Positions 1-8,431 of a stretch of 31,041 nt of DNA are shown piece after piece; position 1 is the stretch's first letter; each line of letters starts with the position of its first letter. This DNA is from a virus: positions 1-31,041 of IMG/VR virus record IMGVR_UViG_3300031787_000566; one strand, given 5' to 3'. The translations under genes were made by a program, and so were the position numbers. The notes beneath the pieces were generated by a model that saw nothing but the letters and a program-made list of their open reading frames with translations, searched no databases and was not told where the DNA came from.

Positions 1-3000
1 CCGAAGTGACCAAGGGTCTCGTGCGCAAGCACAAAGTTCAGGTGCTGTTCGTTGGCGATCCGGTCCGTGAAAATCACCACGTTGCCGTCACCGAACGAGT
101 AGCCCGCAGCCAGTGCGGTATCGAAGTTACCCTCAGGGCGGGCAGCCACAGCCTTGCGGTAGAGCGCCGGGTTCTTGGCCTTCATGTCCCCTTGGTTCTT
201 GAACACCGAGACCTTGGGCTTGGTCGCCAGCTTGGACACAAACCGAGTGACCGCCATGCGCAGTTTGCCTACAGCAGGATCAGCGCGGTCAGGCTGGTTG
301 AAGTCAGCCAAGGCGAAGCGACCCTCATCGTCCTTCTTGGCAGTCGGTGTGTTCATACCATCGGAGTCGGTTTCAAACTTGGCTTCGCCGTCCTCCGTGA
401 AGTAGTCCTTAAGCGGCGCACCGTTGACCAGTACATCGCGGTCTGCCTCGTTGACTTCTGCGTAGAGGTCTTCCAACGCGAAGGGCAGACTGGGGTATTC
501 CTCCTTCGACATACTTGTCTGAGAGAAGGTGAACGGGCGGTCCAGATTGAATACCTTGAGCTTGCTGCTCAAGATCGCAACCAGCTTCGACAGCGCGGTG
601 TCGTTGGCAATGGGTCTGCTCTGGTAGGTAGCCTGCTTCGTGACAGCAGGTTGCGGTTCGACCGTGAGTAGTTCCGCCACGGCGGCGTTATCGATCTTGT
701 CTAGGCCGGTAACCTTACCAGCAGCAGGTGCGACAGCATCAATCAGATCGTTATCGATGGCGTACTGGAACCACGGGTCCTGCGCAGACAGCTTTTCCTC
801 GTTTCGCATGTGCTTGCGGAACGCCTTGGCGAGAATAGGCTTATGCCACTTGGAAACGGTCTGGTCGAGGAACTGCCGTGCCTTGGTCTGGATCGCCTTG
901 CGACCCTCGACGGTGCCACTGGACAGGCGCTCGAAGAACGCAAGCTCCAAGATATCGTAGTAGGCATCCTGAACATCGACGCTCGGCGTCTTTGTCGTGG
1001 CCTCCTCAACGAACGTGATGGCATCGTCCAACCGGTTGGCATCGGGCATCTCACCACGCGCCACAGCGGGGGAAACCGGCGCAGCCTTCGGCTTGGCAAA
1101 CTTCTCTTCGCCCTTACCCTTCTTCAGAGTTTGAACAGCTTCTCCCGGTTCCGCCTGAACAGGTTCGGCTGCTTCTTTGGTGAGCTTCTTGCGCTTTCCG
1201 GCAGGCTTTCCGGCAGGCTTTGCAACTTGCTTGGCGGCAGGTCGCTTGAGAGCTTCTCCGCGAGGCGCGGGTTGTTTCGTTGGAGAAACCGTAGCTGCTT
1301 CTGGCTTTTTAGCGGCACGGAGTTTGCCCCCCTTAGGTGGAGTGGGAGTAGGAACATCAGTGATAGCACCGGTAACCACAGTACGTACAGGATTACCAAA
1401 ACGAGCCTCACCCTCGGCTTTTACAAGGTCCGTCCTGATCGCCTTGAGGTCGGCGCGAGAAAGCTCACCAGCCTGCGCCATGTTGAGCGCATCGATCCAC
1501 TGACTCTGGATTTCTGGCAGGAACCGCTCAAACGCCTTGGGTCGCCCCGGACCGGCAAGTCTGCGCCATGACTCTGCTGCTTCTTCGGCGGTGACTCCAT
1601 AGGTCGGCTCAGGGAGATAAGTCTCCGCTGCTTGGATAAACGGCTGCGACTCAGCGAGGCGTTGCTGAAGCGCGTTGAGACCCGGAACCGGCGGGACTGC
1701 ACTTTGTGCCTGTTGGAACTCGGCCTGCCGTTGAGCAGCTAGTTGTGCTTCCTCTTGTCGGCGCTGAAGCGCCCGGAGAACCGGGTTGTCCGCAAGTGTA
1801 CCCGGCGCTGCGGGAGCAGGTTGTGCGTACCGAAACGGAGCCAGACCTGACTCGAAAGGAAGCACATCTTGGATATCAGACGGCGGTCCGAAAGGCTGGT
1901 CCCGAATACGAGGGTCAGTGATGTTCGTTGGCCCAGTGCGCGTTGCACCGCCACGCAGCAATAGTTCGCCCTGCGTACCGGGCGCAGCAGGCACACCCTG
2001 CTCAAACGGGAGACCGATCTGTCCAGCGGGGGCACCATAGTTCCGCTCGCCGGGAGCCAGCGGGAGTTCAAGCTGTGGACCTTCGGGGCGCACAGCGAAT
2101 CCACCGAGTGGGAGTTCAAGCTGACCGGACGGAGGTAGTGGCGCTCCAAACGGGAGTTCCATTTGCTCGCCGCCGGGGACAGTGCCGAGATCAGCACCGG
2201 GGAACATCTCTGTCTGCGTCGGAACATTTGGAACCGTAGCAAACGGAACCTGAGGACCAAACCGCTCACCACCCCCGTCAAGCGGGAGTTCAAATTGCTC
2301 CGGCTGTGGCTCAGGGTTTCCGCTACCGAGCAGATCAGCGGGCTTCCTACTTCTGAGGTTGGCCCCTGCACCGATGGGTCCACCGATGGCAGCACCGGCA
2401 GCAAAGCTGTCAATCAGTCGCTGGATATTCTCGGGCTTACTCAGGTCTTGGTCAGAGAGACCAAGGAGCAGAGCTTCCTGCCCTAGTTCCGTGCCGCCTT
2501 CAGCCGCACCACCAATCGCGCCGCCCACAGCGCCACGGCGAAGAAGTTCAGCGCCGCGACGGCGAAGGCTAGTACCAGCAGCCATGGCACGAGGGGCAGC
2601 AACACCACCAAGCACACGGCCAGCGAGCAGAAACTCCGGAAGCGTCTCAAGAGCAGCATACGGAATAGACCCCATCAGAGCGGTCATCTTGGCATTCACA
2701 TCATCCGGGTTGGCCCCGCGATCACGGAGTTCGCCGTAGATATCAGAAGCACCGATGGCTACGTTGTTGGCGTATGATGCAGCAGTAGCACCAGCAATAC
2801 CAGCAGCACTACGCAGGACCTTGCGTTCGGCAGCATCAAGGACTTCACCAGCGATCTGCTTGCGCGCAGCCGCAAGAACTGCCTGCTTGAACGTAGACTT
2901 ACCAGCGAGACCAGCGATAACGCCACCAAGCGTGCCGAGACCGGGACCACCAGCGGCGGTGCCCGCAGCAGCACCGGCAGCAGCAACAGCGACAGACTCC

Positions 3001-3644
3001 AGCAGGTTCGGACCCTGCTCCGCAAGGTTGGCGACGAACCACTCGACGGCACCACGGCTGGAGTCGATCTCGCTGAAGCGCCGCTCATAAGGGGTAGTGC
3101 GCCGCAGGTCCTCGACCTGCTGCCTGACGATGTTCCCGCCAAGTTCCTCAGCGCCAGCAAGCTGGAGACCGCGACCAGCCAGAAGCTGCATCGAGTCGAT
3201 GCCACGACCAAAACTCTTAGCCGCCAAAGTGCCGAGGCTAGGGTTCTTGATCCCCGCAAGATATTTGGCGTAAGACTGCGGATCGACAGGAACCCAATCG
3301 CCACCCTGAGGTAGTGCTGCACCGGGCTGACCGAGCAGAGCTTCGCTCTCGATGGCGCTCTGCGCATCGTCTTGCGAGAACGTCCGACCCTGCACAAAGA
3401 ACTGCTTGGTCGAGGGGCTGAAGGCGATGGACGGCCCAGTCTGAGGTGCGACCTGCGGGGCCGCAATCGGCACACGCTGACGCACGGTCTCACCAATGGC
3501 TGCGATGTCGGCCAGAGACTGCTGAAGCGCATCGAGACCAGTAGCCGCAGGAGGGGGCGGCGCACCAACCAAGGGGTTAAGCGAGGAGGCAGCGCTTCCC
3601 GTTGCAGGCATCAACGGGTTAGTAAGCAGACCGGCCTGAGCCAT
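1..3644 (-). CDS. Giant ejection / polyvalent-type internal virion protein (3' end cut by window edge)
   Basis: An uninterrupted reading frame of 1214 codons runs from ATG at 3644 (preceded by a good GGAGG site) to the window edge, so the C-terminus is missing. Residues 1-200 are mixed. Residues about 200-420 are Ala/Gly-rich with several hydrophobic or amphipathic stretches, as in phage ejection proteins that enter the cell envelope. Residues 440-600 are a Pro/Gly-rich linker with eight Q-x-x-L/M-type motifs (first at Q450, last at Q592). Residues about 780-860 are Lys/Ala/Pro-rich. The last readable residues contain H1208-E-T-L-G-H1213, a zincin-like metal-binding pattern also seen in large phage polyvalent proteins. 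It lies last in the gp13-gp14-gp15-gp16-like order of T7-type internal proteins, so a gp16-like ejected role is inferred. Length, position and composition are seen; enzymatic activity is not proven. Confidence 0.8.
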   Translation of the reverse strand, partial: MAQAGLLTNPLMPATGSAASSLNPLVGAPPPPAATGLDALQQSLADIAAIGETVRQRVPIAAPQVAPQTGPSIAFSPSTKQFFVQGRTFSQDDAQSAIESEALLGQPGAALPQGGDWVPVDPQSYAKYLAGIKNPSLGTLAAKSFGRGIDSMQLLAGRGLQLAGAEELGGNIVRQQVEDLRRTTPYERRFSEIDSSRGAVEWFVANLAEQGPNLLESVAVAAAGAAAGTAAGGPGLGTLGGVIAGLAGKSTFKQAVLAAARKQIAGEVLDAAERKVLRSAAGIAGATAASYANNVAIGASDIYGELRDRGANPDDVNAKMTALMGSIPYAALETLPEFLLAGRVLGGVAAPRAMAAGTSLRRRGAELLRRGAVGGAIGGAAEGGTELGQEALLLGLSDQDLSKPENIQRLIDSFAAGAAIGGPIGAGANLRSRKPADLLGSGNPEPQPEQFELPLDGGGERFGPQVPFATVPNVPTQTEMFPGADLGTVPGGEQMELPFGAPLPPSGQLELPLGGFAVRPEGPQLELPLAPGERNYGAPAGQIGLPFEQGVPAAPGTQGELLLRGGATRTGPTNITDPRIRDQPFGPPSDIQDVLPFESGLAPFRYAQPAPAAPGTLADNPVLRALQRRQEEAQLAAQRQAEFQQAQSAVPPVPGLNALQQRLAESQPFIQAAETYLPEPTYGVTAEEAAESWRRLAGPGRPKAFERFLPEIQSQWIDALNMAQAGELSRADLKAIRTDLVKAEGEARFGNPVRTVVTGAITDVPTPTPPKGGKLRAAKKPEAATVSPTKQPAPRGEALKRPAAKQVAKPAGKPAGKRKKLTKEAAEPVQAEPGEAVQTLKKGKGEEKFAKPKAAPVSPAVARGEMPDANRLDDAITFVEEATTKTPSVDVQDAYYDILELAFFERLSSGTVEGRKAIQTKARQFLDQTVSKWHKPILAKAFRKHMRNEEKLSAQDPWFQYAIDNDLIDAVAPAAGKVTGLDKIDNAAVAELLTVEPQPAVTKQATYQSRPIANDTALSKLVAILSSKLKVFNLDRPFTFSQTSMSKEEYPSLPFALEDLYAEVNEADRDVLVNGAPLKDYFTEDGEAKFETDSDGMNTPTAKKDDEGRFALADFNQPDRADPAVGKLRMAVTRFVSKLATKPKVSVFKNQGDMKAKNPALYRKAVAARPEGNFDTALAAGYSFGDGNVVIFTDRIANEQHLNFVLAHETLGHF
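1871..2297 (-). repeat. Array of eight QxxLPL/F-like peptide motifs inside the giant ejection protein
   Basis: Within a Pro/Gly-rich linker the protein reads QFELPL (Q450), QTEMF (Q477), QMELPF (Q494), QLELPL (Q508), QLELPL (Q524), QIGLPF (Q542), QGELLL (Q558) and QDVLPF (Q592). The central copies are spaced 14-18 residues apart. At DNA level several copies share the plus-strand word gggagttcaagctg. The pattern resembles bacterial sliding-clamp binding peptides, but could also be a docking array for another virion protein. Confidence 0.75.
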
Positions 3645-3649
3645 TGTAT

Positions 3650-5737
3650 TTAACCTCCGACACCGACACCCACTGAGCGTGCCGCAAGACCAGCAATGGG
3701 ACTAGCAGACGGCGCAGTCATTTGATCAGGAGAACCTTCAATCGGATCACCGCCGGGGTCAAGCATGACTGTCTGTCCCTGAACCTGAAGAATAGACCGA
3801 CCACTACCATCGGGCAACATCGTAATTTTCCCGTTCGGGTCCATTTGCTTGATCAGTTCGACAGCGCGAGCATTTTCACCCTTGATCAGTTCGTTCTGCG
3901 CTTCGCGGGCAGTCTGAAGCACCGCCTTGGCCGCATCCTCAGAGATACGAAGCTGGCTCTTGAACTGCTCGACCGCCATTGAGGATGAGGACTCAGTCCG
4001 CATCTTGCGGTACTCAGCGTCAAATGCCGAGCGAGCGCTGTCGATGATTGTGTTGGCGGGTACGCCGCGCTGTGTGACCCGACCATTGACCACGACATTG
4101 TATGAACCATCGGTCTGTGGCTGAAGCTGCACCGGGACACCAGCGTACTGGGACCACACAGCAGCGAGGCGGCGCGGATCATTAGCCATGGCGATCTCTT
4201 GGATACCCTGCATCCCCTGAAGGAACAGCAGGCTATTATCCAAGTCCAACATCTTCAAGCGTGTCTGAGTGAACTGATCGCCCATCCCAGCGTTGCGGTA
4301 CATCTGCGCCATACGCGCGAGTTCCGTCCGGTTCTGGAGGGCGACCCGCATATCTTGTGAGATCATGTTCTGGTCAGCAAGGTAGAAGTTCGACGGATCG
4401 ACACGGACCGGGGCAGCCACAGGCGTAGTGCCCGTATTCACACCGGCAGCCATCTGGGTACCGGCGGGTTGGCCACCACCGGATGTCTTACCAACAGCCC
4501 ACTCAGCGACCTGACCTACGGTCTTACCCTTTAGCACAGTCGGGTTTGCATCGACCTGCTTCTTGGAGATAACACTTTCAACCGGCGCGTTCCGGTCGGA
4601 CTGAAGTAGTTTGATCGCCGTCTTAGCACCAAGGAAATGCGCAAGGTAGGCAGTCGGAGCGTTGACCGGGATACCTGCTCCGGTAAGGGTATTGGCATTG
4701 TCCTGTGTAAGGCGCGCCATCAGGCGCTCCTGCAGTTCCGGATCGGTGCGGCGCGCCCAGATTTTGTCGTTCGACAAACCGGTGTTTGGGTTTTCCCTAC
4801 GATATGCACTAATCCACGTATCGCGGGTGAACTGGTACTTGCCATAAGCTGATGACGCACCGGCAAGGTTAGGTGTCTGATATGGATTTGCGACCGCACC
4901 AGTTTCAGCAGCACCGATCTGCGCAATGATACCGGCAAAGGGTCCAGTGGGGGTGGCAGTAGATGCAGTGGGTGCAGTGGGTGCAGTAGGTGCTGCAGTC
5001 GGAGCCGCGACAGCTTTCGCTACCCGCTGGTTGTTCTCAACTAGCGCGTTATAGAAGTTGACCGGGTTCTTCTGTGCGACAGCCAGCATCTCGGGGTTGC
5101 GCCGGAAGTAGTCTTTGGCATCGCTGGTTTGGTACCAACTCGACGCAGCATCGCTGAGTTCTAGCGCACGCTTCTGGTCCTGTGGGGCAGCCGCCTTGCG
5201 GAACGAACTGAACCATACATCGGTACCGGCAGAAAGACTACCGAGTACGCCAGCGAGCTTACGCTCATTCTTCGCACGGATAGCTGCTTGTTGGTTGTCA
5301 GATGCATTGGGGTCAATGCGCTCGAAGCCCGCGACACCAGCGTTAAGGCGGTCCGGGCGTTTCATATCCCACGGCTGGATAGTGACGCCTTCGATCTGCA
5401 AAAACCGAGGGGTCTTACCCGTAGTGGGTTTACGCACCGCCTGCGTGGGTGCCGGAGCTACGCCAGCGACAGCAGGGACAGCAGCCAGACCAGCAAGGGC
5501 AGTCTGCCCAGCAGGGGTAAACTCAGGTTCTACTACCCGCATAGGCGCGCCGAGCATCAAGCCCTGCGCGGGCAACTCCGGAGTAGGGGCCGTAAGCTGC
5601 TGGCGGCGGAACTCATCCTGTCGGTTCAGTTCTTCCAAGGCAAGTTGCTGCTGGCGATCTGCCCGCATCGAAGCCTGTTCGGCCCGAATGCCTTGTCCTA
5701 CCCGACCTGCGGTTGCGAGGAACGAACCGATGGACAT
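3650..5737 (-). CDS. Internal virion protein with lytic transglycosylase-like domain (695 aa)
   Basis: Residues 1-50 form a Gln/Arg-rich helical segment. Residues 240-264 are an Ala/Pro/Thr linker made of short APT repeats. Residues about 265-420 look like a lysozyme-superfamily/SLT domain: the likely catalytic Glu is E278 in IGAAETGAV, followed by a SSAYGKYQF motif (residues 295-303) that fits the substrate-binding Tyr/Gln region of transglycosylases. The C-terminal 250 residues are helical without a recognisable domain. The likely role is local cleavage of peptidoglycan during DNA ejection. In T7 this activity sits in gp16; here it is in the preceding gene, in the gp15 slot. ATG at 5737 follows a TAGGGG site. 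The TAA stop lies 5 nt before the start of the giant protein gene. Confidence 0.78.
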   Translation of the reverse strand: MSIGSFLATAGRVGQGIRAEQASMRADRQQQLALEELNRQDEFRRQQLTAPTPELPAQGLMLGAPMRVVEPEFTPAGQTALAGLAAVPAVAGVAPAPTQAVRKPTTGKTPRFLQIEGVTIQPWDMKRPDRLNAGVAGFERIDPNASDNQQAAIRAKNERKLAGVLGSLSAGTDVWFSSFRKAAAPQDQKRALELSDAASSWYQTSDAKDYFRRNPEMLAVAQKNPVNFYNALVENNQRVAKAVAAPTAAPTAPTAPTASTATPTGPFAGIIAQIGAAETGAVANPYQTPNLAGASSAYGKYQFTRDTWISAYRRENPNTGLSNDKIWARRTDPELQERLMARLTQDNANTLTGAGIPVNAPTAYLAHFLGAKTAIKLLQSDRNAPVESVISKKQVDANPTVLKGKTVGQVAEWAVGKTSGGGQPAGTQMAAGVNTGTTPVAAPVRVDPSNFYLADQNMISQDMRVALQNRTELARMAQMYRNAGMGDQFTQTRLKMLDLDNSLLFLQGMQGIQEIAMANDPRRLAAVWSQYAGVPVQLQPQTDGSYNVVVNGRVTQRGVPANTIIDSARSAFDAEYRKMRTESSSSMAVEQFKSQLRISEDAAKAVLQTAREAQNELIKGENARAVELIKQMDPNGKITMLPDGSGRSILQVQGQTVMLDPGGDPIEGSPDQMTAPSASPIAGLAARSVGVGVGG

Positions 5738-5751
5738 ACTATACCCCTACT

Positions 5752-6855
5752 TTATGCACCACGCGAGGCGGTCTGACCCTGACCAAGTGCCTGCCCAAAC
5801 AAAGCGCTAAGTCCAGCGATCTCATCCGCCCTAGATGCCGATGCTGCATTCCGGGCTGCAATAGCACCGGTGGGGTTGGTCATCGCGTACTCGGTTGGGA
5901 TTGCACTGATACCAGCCTGACGTGTCTGAGTGCGTGCGCCAACCCCTGTACCGTAACCCTGCTGATATGCAGTGCCAGCCGTGCGGGCGGTGCCGAGACG
6001 CATCCGGCGGCGTTCAGCAGCAAGGCGTTCACCCGTAAGACCACGGGTCTGCTCTGCAGTCTGAATACCGCCACGGATCATGGCAGCCTCGGCAGCTTGG
6101 CGCGCCATATACTCGGGGTCGTAATAAGCTGCGTCACCAATCAGTTTGTTGGCTTCGCTTAGGCGCTGCTGTGTCAGGGCCGCATTGACCTGCTGGGCGC
6201 GCATAAGTTCCGCTTCCTGCGCCTTGGCCATTGCGCCGCCGGGGTTCCCGACAAGGCCAGCAGCAATGAGTGTCGGCGCAACCCCACCAAGGTTAAGTCC
6301 ACCGGCTCCAAGACCAACGGCGCTTGTCGCACCACCAGCGCCAGACGTAAGATTTTTGACCCCGCTCCCTAGTGCGCTGACAGGGTTGCTTACAAACTTG
6401 GATAGTGCGCCGCCCAGAGTTGTAGCCGCGCCGCCTGCGGGAGCCGCCAGAGATGCAGGTGTAGCCGCATTGAGGAAAGGTGACGTAGCCGCGCCTGCGG
6501 TAGCAGGATACCCAGATAGAGATGCAGGCGTCTGCGGGTTCAAGAACGGCGATACTTTCATAGCACCTGTAGAACTCGCGGAGCTTGCCGAGCTTGCAGA
6601 AACACCCCCCGGCGGCTTACCTCCAAACAACCCAGATTGACTACCGCCTGACAGACCTCCGGCAAGCGCACCAGCCTGCCACCCTACACCAGCCAGTTCA
6701 CCAGCGCCTGCACCGATACCTGCGGCCAGTACCGTCGTACCGAGGGCTGTACCTAGCCCAATCGAGGGTGCAATGGCAGCAGCCAGAGGTGGAGCAAAAA
6801 ACGAGATGGCAGCTACGGCTGCAACCTTGAGGATTGACTTGACAAGCTTACCCAT
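5752..6855 (-). CDS. Internal virion protein, gp14-like (367 aa)
   Basis: The protein begins MGKLVKSILKVAAV, with a hydrophobic Ala/Gly-rich N-terminal half (residues 1-80 and 120-220) and a charged helical C-terminal half (residues 220-340, rich in Ala, Arg, Gln and Glu). This resembles T7-type gp14 internal/ejection proteins, which insert into the outer membrane. The assignment rests on architecture and gene order, not on residue identity. I chose ATG at 6855 rather than the in-frame start 15 codons upstream because the latter lies deep in the preceding gene. The chosen ATG follows its stop by one base and has a GGGGAA site. An alternative is an unassigned virion structural protein. Confidence 0.6.
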   Translation of the reverse strand: MGKLVKSILKVAAVAAISFFAPPLAAAIAPSIGLGTALGTTVLAAGIGAGAGELAGVGWQAGALAGGLSGGSQSGLFGGKPPGGVSASSASSASSTGAMKVSPFLNPQTPASLSGYPATAGAATSPFLNAATPASLAAPAGGAATTLGGALSKFVSNPVSALGSGVKNLTSGAGGATSAVGLGAGGLNLGGVAPTLIAAGLVGNPGGAMAKAQEAELMRAQQVNAALTQQRLSEANKLIGDAAYYDPEYMARQAAEAAMIRGGIQTAEQTRGLTGERLAAERRRMRLGTARTAGTAYQQGYGTGVGARTQTRQAGISAIPTEYAMTNPTGAIAARNAASASRADEIAGLSALFGQALGQGQTASRGA

Positions 6856-6856
6856 T

Positions 6857-7294
6857 TCAATTCCCCAGAGACATTCTGATATGTGCGCAGGATTTATCAA
6901 AGCCGAATTTATTCATGTATAGCATAGCCCGCTCAGTAGGGACATAGCTATCGAGGTACTCGACACCGTTGACCTTCAACCAATCGAGGATAGGTGTCCA
7001 GAACATCTGCTTAAATTTGGTTAGCCGCCGCCCTGCCAGCGCAATGATGTCGGCGCACTTGTGTCCGTTCGCTTCTGAAAACTGAATACCTAGAATAGTA
7101 GCAAGTTCGCTACCTTCAAACCCAGCGAAGATCACAGCCTCATCAGTACAAACGGCATTGAAGACGTACTGCGAATCCATATCGGACGCAGTCATCACAT
7201 TGCCGAGCGCAGATTTCTCGACAAGCGGCGCGATCTGCGGCCACAACTCGATGGCCCTCTCCTGCGTCAGAAGCTCGATGGACAGTCCGCTCAC
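6857..7294 (-). CDS. GNAT-fold protein, T7 gp13-like position (145 aa)
   Basis: The length and the C-terminal segment (LKVNGVEYLDSYV, then AMLYMNKFGF) match GNAT-fold proteins, where this region forms the last strands and the Asn/Tyr-Gly-Phe end. T7 gp13, needed for virion assembly, is a small protein of this kind in the same position just before gp14. No clear acetyl-CoA-binding R/Q-x-x-G-x-G/A motif is visible, so it may have lost catalysis and act as an assembly factor. The start is GTG at 7294, overlapping the previous stop as GTGA with an AAGGAC site upstream, which indicates translational coupling. Confidence 0.6.
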   Translation of the reverse strand: MSGLSIELLTQERAIELWPQIAPLVEKSALGNVMTASDMDSQYVFNAVCTDEAVIFAGFEGSELATILGIQFSEANGHKCADIIALAGRRLTKFKQMFWTPILDWLKVNGVEYLDSYVPTERAMLYMNKFGFDKSCAHIRMSLGN

Positions 7295-8082
7295 GCCTTG
7301 TCCTTATACTGCTCAACCAGACGGTCGAAGAACTCCTTCCCCTTCATCTGGACTACATTCTTCGGGATTACGTATTCACCCTCGTGGGCCATGATCGGGA
7401 CCGGACCATCGGTTTTACCCTTGACCGTACCACCTGCCTTCAGGGACTGCATTGGCGCATTAGCGGGGGGCATCATGTTTTGCCCACCCTGCATCATCTG
7501 CTGCGCTGCCTTAGCGACCGTAAGAAGCGCGATGACAAGACCCTCGTCGTACTGCTGTGGCAGGTCTTGTTCGGTAGCGATACCCTGCTGGATAGCAAAC
7601 TGCCGAACATACTGGTACATATCGGGGTTCTGAGCGGCCACCTGCGTCAACTGAATAATCATATTCAATTCTTGCGCCGTAATCTCTCCGGTCTGGAGAC
7701 CCTCAGCCAAAGCCGCCTGAATCTCCTGAACAACCTGCGGGTTCTGGCTCAGTGACTGATTGAGAAGCTGGTCACGCTGCGCCGGGTCCATCGGCGGAAC
7801 TGGCTGGCCCTGCGGACCGGGCATCGGCATACCGCCGGGACCGATCATCCCGCCTTCCTGAAAGCTAGGAAGTGGCTGCGCCTGCATGGAGGGCGCACCA
7901 CCAAGGGCACCGCCGAGGGTAGCAGCAGGAGGAGTAGCCGGAGTCATGGGCGCAGCAGCCGACATAGATGTGGTCGCGGCGGCAGAGGGCATGGCCAGAA
8001 TGCTGGCAAGCGCGGGGGGAAGGTCCAACGATGTGGTAGATGCAGCTTGTGGGTTAAGCGCAGTGATTACCGGGTTGTTCAT
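7291..8082 (-). CDS. Virion-associated protein with C-terminal EGEYVIP segment (263 aa)
   Basis: The N-terminal 120 residues are Ala/Pro/Met/Gly-rich and probably disordered. Residues about 100-200 are Gln-rich helical. The C-terminus contains MAHEGEYVIPKNVVQMKGKE, a segment type that recurs at the ends of phage tape-measure and other tail proteins (family knowledge). It lies between a 115-aa gene and the gp13-like gene and overlaps the latter by 4 nt, so it probably belongs to the tail/ejection module. Exact function is unknown. ATG at 8082 directly follows the previous stop. Confidence 0.6.
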   Translation of the reverse strand: MNNPVITALNPQAASTTSLDLPPALASILAMPSAAATTSMSAAAPMTPATPPAATLGGALGGAPSMQAQPLPSFQEGGMIGPGGMPMPGPQGQPVPPMDPAQRDQLLNQSLSQNPQVVQEIQAALAEGLQTGEITAQELNMIIQLTQVAAQNPDMYQYVRQFAIQQGIATEQDLPQQYDEGLVIALLTVAKAAQQMMQGGQNMMPPANAPMQSLKAGGTVKGKTDGPVPIMAHEGEYVIPKNVVQMKGKEFFDRLVEQYKDKA

Positions 8083-8083
8083 T

Positions 8084-8431
8084 TCAGCCTCGCAACTGGG
8101 TAATGAGTGTGTTCAGAGTTGCCCGGATCGATGCTACATCATTCGCCAAGGCTTGTACATTCTTGAGTAGTTCGATGTAGTCGTCCATTGCAGGGACGAT
8201 GGCACCTTCCAAATTGACAGCAGTGCCCTGCGCTGTGACCTGCCGCATGGACTGTTCAGGCGCTTGGATCACTGTGATCGCGGCTTTAGTGATTGCGCGG
8301 CTTGCGCCGTCCTTCTCGCCGCGCGCACCTACCAGAAGTTCGACGTTTTCCTTTATCGCGCCGAGCATCTGATATTGCCAACTAGACATTTCAGACTGAG
8401 GCGGATTGGGGATAGCTGTAAACCTAGCCAT
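8084..8431 (-). CDS. Small helical virion-module protein (115 aa)
   Basis: An unrecognised protein with a central helical region and a C-terminal coiled-coil-like segment (IELLKNVQALANDVASIRAT, ending TLITQLRG). It overlaps the stop of the nozzle-like gene as TAATG, so it is translationally coupled. Its place between nozzle and internal virion genes suggests a structural or assembly role. No enzymatic motif, signal peptide or membrane segment is visible. Confidence 0.6.
   Translation of the reverse strand: MARFTAIPNPPQSEMSSWQYQMLGAIKENVELLVGARGEKDGASRAITKAAITVIQAPEQSMRQVTAQGTAVNLEGAIVPAMDDYIELLKNVQALANDVASIRATLNTLITQLRG

Noticed and set aside
6-2739. Several plus-strand open frames at the left end
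   Set aside because: A single uninterrupted minus-strand frame of 1214 codons with a good ribosome site and recognisable protein features explains the whole stretch.
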